Shown here: positions 1-7,267 of the stretch, piece by piece
Layout: each line of letters begins with the position of its first letter
Numbering within the stretch: the stretch's first letter is position 1
From: an uncultured Oscillospiraceae bacterium
Lineage (GTDB): Bacteria; Bacillota; Clostridia; Oscillospirales; Oscillospiraceae
Direction: 5' to 3'
Assembly (NCBI GenBank): GCA_944387125.1
Contig: CALXDT010000074.1
Coordinates: 1 to 36,456, forward strand
DNA: 36,456 bases
Notes under the pieces: model-generated
Seen by the model: the letters and a program-made list of their open reading frames with translations, nothing else
What the model was told of the DNA's origin: nothing
Database searches by the model: none
Made by a program: the position numbers and the translations under genes

Positions 1-972
1 GCCCTTCTCATCCATGATGACTACCTTCTCCGCGGGAGCGGTGCCGGCCTCCAGACCCTGGATGATTTCGTGGATGTAGTCGGCCTGGAAGGGGTTGCAC
101 TGACCGTCGTAGTTCCAGTTGCCGGCCAGCAGCTCTTCCAAAGCCCACTTGTTGCAGTCGAAGCCCATGATGATCACATCGCCTTCCACACCGTGGGTGA
201 TGCCGGCGGCGTCCAGAGCGGCCACGGCGCCCTTGGCCATGTCGTCGTTCTCGGCGTAGATGACGTTGAATTCCTTGCCGGAGTCAATGACGGCCTGGAC
301 GATCTGCTGGGCGTTCTCCGCGTTCCACTCGGCGGTCTGCTGAGTCACCAGGTTCCAGTTGTCGTTGGCAGCGACCATCTCGTCCAGAGCGCCGGTACGG
401 CCGATCTGGGCGGCGGAGCCCATGACACCCTGAATGTGGATGATGTTGTAGGTTTCCAGATTCTGGGAAGCCAGCCAATCCACGGCGGTCTGGCCTTCCT
501 TGGCCATGTCGGAGACGATGGAGGCCACGTACAGGCTCTCGTCAGCGTCGATGGTACGGTCGAACAGAATCACCTGAATGCCCGCGTCCTGGGCGTCCTG
601 GAGGACGGTGTCCCAGCCGGAGGTGCCGGCGGCGGAGATCAGCAGGTAGTCTACTTCGTCCTGGATGAACTTCTGCGCGGCGGCGATCTGCTCTTCGTTC
701 TTCAGGGAGTAGGCGAAGGAGGCGTCATAGCCGTTTTCCTCGGTGAAGGTTTCCTTCATGTCCTTGTCGTTGGCGGTGCGGTAGCCGGACTCGTTGGGGT
801 CGTTGTTGATGATGTCCACCTTGATCAGCTCGCCGTCACCGGCGGCAGCTTCCGTAGCGGGAGCGGCGGCGCCCGCGGCGGTGGTTTCGGCAGGGGCGTC
901 GGCGCTGCCGCCGCAGGCGGCCAGAGACAGAACCATCGCCAGAGCCAGGAGCAGAGCAAACAGCTTTTTCAT
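1..972 (-). CDS. Sugar ABC transporter substrate-binding lipoprotein (3' end outside window)
   Basis: The reading frame is open from the ATG at 972 to the window edge, giving 324 residues without a stop. The N-terminus is a lipoprotein signal (MKKLFALLLA, then LSLAACGG with Cys20), followed by an Ala/Thr/Glu-rich linker and a periplasmic-binding-protein fold of the YtfQ/ribose-binding type. Family-like motifs are GWDTVLQDA, NIIHIQG, AQIGRT, YAENDDMA and QCNP. It should be tethered outside the membrane and hand a sugar to an ABC importer encoded beyond position 1. Upstream are a GTGAGGAAA ribosome site and a sigma-A promoter (1041-1069). It is divergent from a regulator/two-component operon that encodes a close paralogue (5571-6563), so the sugar is probably the inducer. 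The exact sugar cannot be read from sequence. Confidence 0.9.
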   Translation of the reverse strand, partial: MKKLFALLLALAMVLSLAACGGSADAPAETTAAGAAAPATEAAAGDGELIKVDIINNDPNESGYRTANDKDMKETFTEENGYDASFAYSLKNEEQIAAAQKFIQDEVDYLLISAAGTSGWDTVLQDAQDAGIQVILFDRTIDADESLYVASIVSDMAKEGQTAVDWLASQNLETYNIIHIQGVMGSAAQIGRTGALDEMVAANDNWNLVTQQTAEWNAENAQQIVQAVIDSGKEFNVIYAENDDMAKGAVAALDAAGITHGVEGDVIIMGFDCNKWALEELLAGNWNYDGQCNPFQADYIHEIIQGLEAGTAPAEKVVIMDEKG

Positions 973-1040
973 AGTTTTTTCCTCACTTTCATGTTGTTGA
1001 GATTCCCCAAAGACCGGTGCCTTGGGGTGCTTCCAAAGGT

Positions 1041-1069
1041 ATTATGACCCGCAAAAATCCAAAAGTCAA
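1041..1069 (-). promoter_or_regulatory. Sigma-A promoter for the sugar-binding lipoprotein
   Basis: On the minus strand, TTGACT (1069-1064) is followed after 17 bp by CATAAT (1046-1041). Transcription would start near 1034 and give a leader of about 60 nt before the ATG at 972. The possible operator at 1093-1116 lies just upstream of the -35 box, where an activator would bind. Confidence 0.7.
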
Positions 1070-1092
1070 GGCAACTTCAACAGGTTCGGGAG

Positions 1093-1116
1093 CGTAAACA
1101 ATACAAATATTTTACG
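1093..1116. promoter_or_regulatory. Inverted repeat CGTAAA-N12-TTTACG, candidate operator
   Basis: CGTAAA at 1093-1098 is mirrored by TTTACG at 1111-1116 in AT-rich DNA. It sits about 60-80 bp upstream of the inferred start site of the sugar-binding gene. The position suits an activator such as the AraC-type response regulator at 2564-4162, but no known operator consensus was matched. Confidence 0.35.
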
Positions 1117-1270
1117 TTCCGAACAAATGCGTACCAATTTTTCCAAAGCCGGTTTTTTCGGTTGAATTTTTTACGAAATTCCTTTTTATCGATGGAAAAT
1201 TTTATGATCCCTTCCGAAATCCGGGGAAGGAAACGCCGGTCAAAAAAACGAAAAGGGGAAACAGTTCTTT

Positions 1271-1301
1271 GGAAAATTTCCTCCCCTGGGGGAAATTTTC
1301 C
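1271..1301. repeat. Stem-loop/operator-like palindrome with GGAAAATTT arms
   Basis: GGAAAATTTCC at 1271-1281 is mirrored by GGAAATTTTCC at 1291-1301. Counting the inner bases this is a 14-bp stem with one T-G wobble and a 3-nt loop. Single GGAAAATTT-like half-sites occur elsewhere in this intergenic region: 1194-1202 in the same orientation, 1137-1147 inverted, and weaker ones near 1321 and 1340. It lies about 75-105 bp upstream of the regulator promoter. It may be an operator or a terminator-like element; no gene ends here. Confidence 0.45.
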
Positions 1302-1374
1302 AAAAAAACTCCGGCGTCTATGGAAAAAACAGGGAATAATTTCCAATTTACAGTAGAATTTACAAAAAAGTCAA

Positions 1375-1402
1375 TTGCCAAAACGGGATTCTTTGATATA
1401 AT
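1375..1402 (+). promoter_or_regulatory. Sigma-A promoter for the regulator/two-component operon
   Basis: TTGCCA (1375-1380) and a consensus TATAAT (1397-1402) are separated by 16 bp. Transcription would start near 1409, leaving a leader of about 70 nt before the regulator ATG at 1477. Confidence 0.75.
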
Positions 1403-1476
1403 AACCGTAGATTTTCCCGCAGGGGATCCGGGGACGCCCGCGGATCCCGGGAATCCGCAGGAAAGGGGGGCGGCGG

Positions 1477-2544
1477 ATGGCCGTCAAATATCGGATTCTG
1501 GCACAGCTGCTCCGGGAGGAAATTGCCGCCCACGGCAATGTGCGCAATTACCGGCTGCCCACGGAGCGGGATCTGACCCGGCGCTATGGGGTGAGCCGCC
1601 AAACGGTGCGCCGCGCCCTGACCCTGCTGGAGCAGGAGGGGCTGATCCGGCGCCGCCAGGGCAGCGGCTCCTATGCCCGGGAGGGGCAGACCAGCGCCGC
1701 TTTGCAGGTGGCGGTGATCGTCACCTTTGCGGACGCATACATATTCCCCGGGGTGCTGGAAGACATGACCCAGGTGCTCCAGAAGCAGGGCTACCGGCTG
1801 CGGGTATATGTTACGGAAAACCGCCTGGAGCGGGAGCGGCAGATTCTCAAGGAGCTGCTCCGGGAGCCGGTGGGCGGGATTCTGATGGAGTGCGCCAAAA
1901 CCGCCCTGCCCAGTCCCAACGGGGATCTGCTCCAGCGGCTGGAGGGGATGCGGATTCCCCTGGTGTTTTTTCAGGGGCACTGCCCCGGCCTTCCCCGGAT
2001 GACCGCCGTCACCGACGACAACTTTGCCGGCGGCTACCGGCTGGCGGAGCATCTGCTGGATCGGGGGCACCGAGCCATCGGCGGCATCTTCAAAAGCGAC
2101 GATCTTCAGGGGCCCCAGCGGTGCGCCGGGATGCTGGGCGCCCTGCGGGACCGGGGACTCCCTCTGCCGGATCACCGGATCTGCTGGTACGACACGGATC
2201 AGCGCCGGACGGTGGTGGAGGACAGGGATCACCGGCTGCTGGGGATCTTCCTCCGGGAACGGCTGGCTTCGGTGACGGCGGTGGTCTGCTACAACGATGA
2301 GATCGCCTATCATCTGATTCTGCTGCTGCGATCCCTGGGAAAGCGGGTGCCGGAGGATGTGGCGGTGGTGAGCTTTGACAACAGCTACTACTGCCAGCTG
2401 TCCCCGGTGCCCATTACCTCTTTGGGGCACAGCCGGCAGCGGATGGGGCGGGAAGCGGCCAGGCAGCTGCTGAATCTGCTTCAGGGCAGCAGCGCCCGCT
2501 CCCTTGCGCTGTCCTGGGAGCTGTTTGTCCGGGCCAGCGGCTGA
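1477..2544 (+). CDS. GntR/LacI hybrid (AraR-like) transcriptional regulator
   Basis: The 355-residue protein has an N-terminal GntR-type winged helix at residues 1-70 (LPTERDL, then YGVSRQTVRRAL and GSGSY). It is followed by a LacI-type periplasmic-binding effector domain at about 75-355 (VTDDNFAGGYRLAEHLL, CYNDEIAYHL, VPEDVAVVSFDN). This is the architecture of the arabinose repressor AraR: sugar binding alters DNA binding. The ATG at 1477 is preceded by AGGGGGG. The gene is first in an operon with a response regulator 19 bp downstream, a histidine kinase and a second sugar-binding protein. It is divergent from a sugar-binding lipoprotein. Regulation of that divergent gene, and of itself through the palindromes at 1093-1301, is the natural inference. 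The effector is unknown. Confidence 0.88.
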   Translation: MAVKYRILAQLLREEIAAHGNVRNYRLPTERDLTRRYGVSRQTVRRALTLLEQEGLIRRRQGSGSYAREGQTSAALQVAVIVTFADAYIFPGVLEDMTQVLQKQGYRLRVYVTENRLERERQILKELLREPVGGILMECAKTALPSPNGDLLQRLEGMRIPLVFFQGHCPGLPRMTAVTDDNFAGGYRLAEHLLDRGHRAIGGIFKSDDLQGPQRCAGMLGALRDRGLPLPDHRICWYDTDQRRTVVEDRDHRLLGIFLRERLASVTAVVCYNDEIAYHLILLLRSLGKRVPEDVAVVSFDNSYYCQLSPVPITSLGHSRQRMGREAARQLLNLLQGSSARSLALSWELFVRASG

Positions 2545-2563
2545 AAGAAAAGGAGGGCCAGCC

Positions 2564-4162
2564 ATGCTGCGTGTATTTTTAGTGGAAGACGAAAGCATCA
2601 TCCGGGAGACTCTGCGGGACACCATGCCCTGGAACCGCTGCGGCTATACCTTTGTGGGAGAGGCGGCGGACGGGGAAATGGCGCTGCCGCTGATCCGGAA
2701 GACCCGGCCGGATGTGCTGATCACCGATATCCGGATGCCCTTTATGGACGGTCTGGCGCTGAGCAAGCTGGTGCTGGAGGAGTTCCCGGATATCAAAATC
2801 ATCATTTTATCCGGGTATGACGATTTTGAATATGCCCGGCAGGCCATCCGCATCGGGGTGGTGCAGTATCTGCTCAAGCCCGTTACCAAGGCCACCCTGA
2901 CCCATGTGCTTCAGGAGGTTCAGGAGAAGATCCTCCAGGAGCGCAGCCAGTCTCAGGACCGGTTCCGGCTGGACTCCCAGGAGTATGAGCAGTTTGCCCG
3001 GCGGCAGTTCGCTGAGGAGATGGTATCGGGGCAGCTGACCGTATCCCAGATCTATGAGAAAGCGGGGCGGCTGGGGCTGGATCTGATGGCCAGCAGCTAC
3101 ACCCTGGCATTTTTCTCGGTGCAGGGGAAAACCTACTCGGAATCCGACGCCCGGGTCACGGAGACCTTGCTTGAGCATTTTATGAAGTATCCGGAGTATC
3201 TGCTGCTGCGGTGGAACCTGACCACCTACATGGTGCTGATCAAGGGGGAAGCCCATCGGATGGAAGGGTACATCCAGCGGTGCATCGGCGCGGTGCAGAA
3301 CTGCCACGCCGGGGAGGGGCAGGATCAAAGCTGGCACGTGGCGGTGGCCCGTCCCATTCAGCGGCTCAGCGCCCTGCCCGGGTGCTATGAAGAGGTCTCC
3401 CGGCTGTGGGCGTACCGGTATATCCTGCCGGAGCGGCATGTGCTGACCATGGAGACCGTGGGGCATCTGCTGCGCCCCCAGGGGTCCCAGGATCTGGGGC
3501 AGGTGGATGTAAGCAAGTTCAGCCCCGGGATTCTGCTGTCGGTGATGCAGAATGCCGCGGCGGAGGAGATCCCCAACTTTGTGGAGGAGTTTCTTCTGGG
3601 CGTCCAGGAGGCCGCCGGCTTCGCCCCCTTCTGCCAGTATCTGATGCTCAGCGCCCGGTTCACCGCCACGGAATTTGTGCAGTCTCTGGGCTTTTCCCAG
3701 GAGCAGTTTCTGGACGGGCTGGACTGCCTGGATCTGGTGGGCACTGCCGTGGGGCTTCCGCAGCTGCGCCGGTATCTGGTGCAGGTGTTGATGCAGGCGG
3801 TGAAGCTCCGGGAGAGCAGCTCCGCCAACCAGTACCGGGATCTGCTGACCCAGGCGGTGAACTACATCAACAGCCATTATACCGATGAAAACCTCTCTTT
3901 GAACCAGGTGGCCCGGGAGGTCAATATCAGCGCCAACTACCTGTCGGCGGTATTCAGCCAGGAGATGGCCTGCACCTTTGTGGAATATGTCACCGCCAGG
4001 CGGATGGCCAAGGCCAAGGAGCTGCTGCGCACCACCGACAAGCGTTCCGGCGAGGTGGCGCTGGCGGTGGGGTACAAGGATCCCCACTACTTCAGCTTCC
4101 TGTTTAAAAAGACCCAGGGGTGCACCCCCCGGGATTACCGGGCAGGGGGGAAGCGGGGATGA
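2564..4162 (+). CDS. YesN-type response regulator with C-terminal AraC DNA-binding domain
   Basis: The 532-residue protein starts with a CheY-like receiver: acidic pocket E8/D9, phospho-acceptor D55 in LITDIRMP, S83 in ILSGYDD and K105 in LLKP. A long middle region without clear motifs follows. Residues 430-530 form two helix-turn-helices of the AraC/XylS type (SLNQVAREVNIS, RSGEVALAVGYKDPHYFS). The start is the ATG at 2564 behind AGGAGGG at 2551-2557; an upstream in-frame extension overlaps the preceding gene and is not favoured. The stop overlaps the kinase start as ATGA. In the YesMN family the phosphorylated regulator activates nearby sugar uptake or degradation genes, here probably the divergent sugar-binding gene at 1-972. 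Confidence 0.93.
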   Translation: MLRVFLVEDESIIRETLRDTMPWNRCGYTFVGEAADGEMALPLIRKTRPDVLITDIRMPFMDGLALSKLVLEEFPDIKIIILSGYDDFEYARQAIRIGVVQYLLKPVTKATLTHVLQEVQEKILQERSQSQDRFRLDSQEYEQFARRQFAEEMVSGQLTVSQIYEKAGRLGLDLMASSYTLAFFSVQGKTYSESDARVTETLLEHFMKYPEYLLLRWNLTTYMVLIKGEAHRMEGYIQRCIGAVQNCHAGEGQDQSWHVAVARPIQRLSALPGCYEEVSRLWAYRYILPERHVLTMETVGHLLRPQGSQDLGQVDVSKFSPGILLSVMQNAAAEEIPNFVEEFLLGVQEAAGFAPFCQYLMLSARFTATEFVQSLGFSQEQFLDGLDCLDLVGTAVGLPQLRRYLVQVLMQAVKLRESSSANQYRDLLTQAVNYINSHYTDENLSLNQVAREVNISANYLSAVFSQEMACTFVEYVTARRMAKAKELLRTTDKRSGEVALAVGYKDPHYFSFLFKKTQGCTPRDYRAGGKRG

Positions 4163-5574
4163 GCAAAAAGACTACTTCCATTTCCCGGCAGATGAAGCGG
4201 CTGGTGTTCTCCTTCGCGCTGCTGACCCTGGCGGTGCTGGTGATGGCCGGCTCCATTTTGATGATCTATCAGGACTGCTACCGGGAGCTGCTGCGCAACC
4301 TCACCCGGGCGTCGGAGTTCAACCAGGACTTCAAAACGGAGATCGACCTGAAAATGTACTACTATGTCATTGAAAGCCGGTACTCCGAGGGACTGCCTGT
4401 CCAGCAGGTTCAGGCCGCCCAGGAGCTGGCAAGGGATCTGATCAGCAGCACCACCAACAAGGACAGTCTCCAGGCCATTACCAGCGTGCTGGATCTTTGC
4501 GAAAACCTGGAGGCGAAGATCTACCAGATCCAGCAGACCCAAAGCTACGACCAGCGGCAATTGCAGCTGGAAAACAACATCTACGTGCTCACGGGACTGA
4601 TTCAGGAGTATATGTACAACTATCTGTACAGCGAGGCGGTGCAGCTGAGCGTGCTGCAGCAGCAGACCAGCCGGCAGCTGCTGACGGAAATGCTGATCAT
4701 TGCCCTGGGGGCGGTGGCGGTGTTTGTGCTGCTGACCCAATACGCCATGCAGCTGAGCCGGGGAATCACCCATCCCATGGTGCACCTGAACCGGCGGCTG
4801 GAGCAGATCGGCGGCGGCGACCTGGCGGTGCGCCGGCCGGTGCCTTCGGAGATCCGGGAGATCCAGACCTTCGGGGAAGGGGTGGAGCAGATGGCCGGAC
4901 GGATGGAGCAGCTGATCCAGGAGGCCACGGAAAAGCAGGCCAGCCTCCGCCACGCGGAGCTGGCACTGCTCCAGGCGCAGATCAATCCCCACTTCCTGTA
5001 CAACACCATGGACACCATCATCTGGCTGATCGAGGGGGAAAAAAGCCAGGAGGCGGTGGAAATGGTATCCAATCTCTCGTCCTTTTTCCGCAACTCCCTG
5101 AGCAAGGGAGCGGATGTGATCACCCTGGCCCAGGAGCAGAGCCATGTGCGAAGCTATTTGCAGATTCAGCAGGTGCGCTATCAGGACATTCTGTCCTATT
5201 CCATTCAGATTCCCCCGGAAATCGCCTGCCAGCGGATTCCCAAGCTGACCTTGCAGCCCCTGGTGGAAAACGCCCTGTACCACGGCATCAAGCTCAAGCG
5301 CGCCCGGGGGCAGATCACCGTTACCGGCACCATAGAAGGCGCGGACGTGGTGCTGCGGGTCAGCGACGACGGCGTGGGAATGCCCCGGCAGCGGCTGGAG
5401 GAGCTGCGCGCCGCTTTGGAGACCGGGGAGCGGGTGGGCTTCGGCCTGGTGACAGTGCATGAACGGCTGCGGCTGCTGTTCGGCCGGGGCTATGGCTTGC
5501 AGATCGAAAGCCGGGAAGGCCGGGGGACGGTGGTTACGGCCCGGATCCCCCGGGAAGAGGAGGTGCTGTCATGA
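4159..5574 (+). CDS. YesM-type sensor histidine kinase
   Basis: The 471-residue membrane kinase has TM1 at about 15-37, an extracellular region of about 140 residues and TM2 at about 176-197. A HAMP linker spans 198-250. The His_kinase domain carries the phospho-acceptor H278 in QAQINPHFLYN. The ATPase domain has N371 in LVENALYHG, DDGVG at 403-407 and GFGL at 427-430. The ATG at 4159 overlaps the response-regulator stop (ATGA), and its own stop overlaps the next start (ATGA), so the three proteins are translationally coupled. The extracellular part is too short to be a sugar-binding fold. The co-translated binding protein (5571-6563) probably supplies ligand recognition. Confidence 0.93.
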   Translation: MSKKTTSISRQMKRLVFSFALLTLAVLVMAGSILMIYQDCYRELLRNLTRASEFNQDFKTEIDLKMYYYVIESRYSEGLPVQQVQAAQELARDLISSTTNKDSLQAITSVLDLCENLEAKIYQIQQTQSYDQRQLQLENNIYVLTGLIQEYMYNYLYSEAVQLSVLQQQTSRQLLTEMLIIALGAVAVFVLLTQYAMQLSRGITHPMVHLNRRLEQIGGGDLAVRRPVPSEIREIQTFGEGVEQMAGRMEQLIQEATEKQASLRHAELALLQAQINPHFLYNTMDTIIWLIEGEKSQEAVEMVSNLSSFFRNSLSKGADVITLAQEQSHVRSYLQIQQVRYQDILSYSIQIPPEIACQRIPKLTLQPLVENALYHGIKLKRARGQITVTGTIEGADVVLRVSDDGVGMPRQRLEELRAALETGERVGFGLVTVHERLRLLFGRGYGLQIESREGRGTVVTARIPREEEVLS

Positions 5575-6563
5575 AACGGGTATGGGCCGCGCTGCTGCTG
5601 ACCGCCGCCGCTTTGGCGCTGGTGCTCTACAGCGGCCGTCAGCCGGCGGAGACCGGGGAGGAAACGGAAGATCTGATTGTCGTGGGAATGTCTCAGGTGG
5701 GGGCGGAATCCGACTGGCGGGTGGCCAACTCCGAGTCCATGAAGGCGGTGTTCACCGAGGAAAACGGCTACCGGCTGCTGTTTGAGGACGCCAAGCAGAA
5801 ACCGGAAAACCAATTCAGCTCGATTCGGCGGTTTATCCAGCAGCAGGTGGATTATATTGTGGTGATGCCCGTGGAGGAGAGCGGCTGGGACTCGGTGCTC
5901 CAGGAAGCCTCCGCCGCCGGGATTCCGGTGATTGTGGTGGATCGGAAGGTGGATGTTCAGGACGAAACTCTCATCACCGCCCGGGTGGGGGCGGACTTCT
6001 ACGCAGAGGGCATGGAGGCGGTGCGCTGGATGGAGCAGACCTATAAGGATCCGGCGCAGCTGAACATTATCCACATCCAGGGAACCCACGGCTCCACCGC
6101 CCAGATCGGCAGAACCCAGGCCCTGGAAGACGGGCTGGCAGCCCACGAAACCTGGAACCTGCTGACCCGGATGGACGGGGACTTCACCCGTGCCAAAACC
6201 TATGAGGCGATGACTGCGTATCTGGAAAGCTGCGAACCCCTGCCCCAGATCCATGTGGTCTACTGCGAAAACGACAATGAAGCCTTCGGGGCCATTCAGG
6301 CGCTGGAAGCCTTCGGCTACACCTGCGGCAAGGACGCTGTGGCGGTGATCTCCTTCGACGCCACCCGGGAGGCGCTGGAATACTGCCGCCAGGGGAAGAT
6401 ATCCCTGACGGTGGAGTGCGACCCCCTGCTGGGCCCGCTGGTGGAGGAAGTGATCCGGGACATGGAGGCCGGCAAGGCGCCGGAGAAGGAGCGCCATGTG
6501 AAGGTGCGCGCCTTCCGGCAGGAGGATATCACCGACGCCCTGCTGGAGGGAAGGCAGTATTGA
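5571..6563 (+). CDS. Sensor-associated sugar-binding protein, membrane-anchored
   Basis: The 330-residue periplasmic-binding fold (Peripla_BP_4 type) is clearly paralogous to the transport lipoprotein at 1-972. Shared motifs are FTEENGY, GWDxVLQxA, NIIHIQG and AQIGRTxAL. The N-terminus is a hydrophobic helix (residues 4-20) without a lipobox cysteine; it reads LALVLYSGRQP where the transporter paralogue has LAAC. The protein is therefore likely held by an uncleaved signal anchor or secreted, not lipidated. The ATG overlaps the kinase stop. The fused order response regulator, kinase, binding protein suggests it presents sugar to the kinase. A strong terminator follows at 6594-6640. A transport role cannot be excluded, but no permease is in this operon. 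Confidence 0.88.
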   Translation: MKRVWAALLLTAAALALVLYSGRQPAETGEETEDLIVVGMSQVGAESDWRVANSESMKAVFTEENGYRLLFEDAKQKPENQFSSIRRFIQQQVDYIVVMPVEESGWDSVLQEASAAGIPVIVVDRKVDVQDETLITARVGADFYAEGMEAVRWMEQTYKDPAQLNIIHIQGTHGSTAQIGRTQALEDGLAAHETWNLLTRMDGDFTRAKTYEAMTAYLESCEPLPQIHVVYCENDNEAFGAIQALEAFGYTCGKDAVAVISFDATREALEYCRQGKISLTVECDPLLGPLVEEVIRDMEAGKAPEKERHVKVRAFRQEDITDALLEGRQY

Positions 6564-6593
6564 GCCAAATACCGGCAGGCGTTTCCCGAAAAA

Positions 6594-6640
6594 AACGTTC
6601 CGCTGAACCACCCGGAAAAAGGGGGGTTCAGCGGAACGTT
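6594..6640. terminator. Bidirectional intrinsic terminator
   Basis: A perfect 16-bp stem (6594-6609 with 6625-6640) has a 15-nt loop. It is flanked by an A-run at 6589-6595 and a T-rich stretch at 6639-6647, so it can stop both the plus-strand sensor operon and the minus-strand HU-rqcP unit. The outermost stem base is the last base of the rqcP stop codon. Confidence 0.85.
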
Positions 6641-6879
6641 TATATTTCCTTGTACATGGCGGCGGCGTCGTCTTTTTTTACCGCTTCCGCCACCTGGAGA
6701 ACCTCCACGGAGACGGTTCTGGCGCCCATGGAAATGTCGATCCGGTCGCCCGGCTTGACGTCGTAGCTGGCCTTGACAATCCGGCCGTTGACACTAATCC
6801 GGCCGTTGTCGCAGGCTTCGTTGGCCACGGTGCGGCGCTTGATCAGCCGGGAAACCTTCAGATATTTGTCCAGCCGCAT
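6640..6879 (-). CDS. rqcP: S4-domain RNA-binding protein RqcP (YabO family)
   Basis: The 79-residue protein is almost entirely an S4 domain: MRLDKYLKVSRLIKRR, then NGRISVNGR, KASYDVKPGD and a C-terminal KKDDAAAMYK. This matches the B. subtilis RqcP/YabO pattern throughout. RqcP works with RqcH in bacterial ribosome-associated quality control, binding stalled 50S subunits during alanine tailing. The ATG at 6879 lies 4 bp after the HU stop, so the two are co-transcribed. In B. subtilis the gene lies near the SpoVB-like yabM, followed by yabP, yabQ and divIC. Here the upstream flippase/HU order is kept, but a terminator directly follows rqcP and no yabP/yabQ is present. Confidence 0.92.
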   Translation of the reverse strand: MRLDKYLKVSRLIKRRTVANEACDNGRISVNGRIVKASYDVKPGDRIDISMGARTVSVEVLQVAEAVKKDDAAAMYKEI

Positions 6880-6883
6880 GGGA

Positions 6884-7159
6884 TCACTTGGCCACGTTGT
6901 CCTTCAAAGCCTTGCTGGCCTTGAACGTGGGCACCCGGGTGGCGGGGATTTCAATGGACTCCCGGGTGTGGGGATTGCGGCCCACCCGGGCGCTGCGCTC
7001 CTTGGCCTCGAAGGTGCCGAAGCCGGAGAGCTGCACCTTGTCGCCCTTGACCAGCGCGGCGGTGATGGCGTCGATGGCGGCGTTCAGCACCCGCTCCGTA
7101 TCCTTTTTCGTCAAACCGGCGCTTTCCGCGGCGGCGGTGATCAGTTCCGTTTTATTCAT
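6884..7159 (-). CDS. hup: HU family DNA-binding protein
   Basis: The 91-residue histone-like protein has the full HU pattern: MNKTELITAAAE, GFGTFEAKERSARVGRNPHT with the DNA-intercalating arm proline P63, and VPTFKASKALKD at the C-terminus. It is a dimeric nucleoid protein that bends DNA. The ribosome site GAGGAG (7173-7178) precedes the ATG. A gap of about 100 bp separates it from the upstream flippase, so it may have its own promoter, but I found no convincing -35/-10 pair. It is co-directional and 4 bp apart from rqcP. Confidence 0.96.
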   Translation of the reverse strand: MNKTELITAAAESAGLTKKDTERVLNAAIDAITAALVKGDKVQLSGFGTFEAKERSARVGRNPHTRESIEIPATRVPTFKASKALKDNVAK

Positions 7160-7267
7160 GGTAATTTACTATCTCCTCTCATCAAGATCTTTGTAGGATA
7201 TCGGCGAAAATCGAATCTAGATTAACATAACTACCTGAAAAAAGCAAGTTATTTTTTTGGAAAGCCA

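Noticed and set aside
70..1047. 325-codon plus-strand frame
   Set aside because: It is antisense to the sugar-binding lipoprotein, Gly/Val-rich, with no ribosome site or family motifs.
1077..1356. Short frames in the AT-rich control region
   Set aside because: No ribosome sites; the translations are Lys/Arg/Phe-rich low-complexity and the DNA is better explained as operators and promoters.
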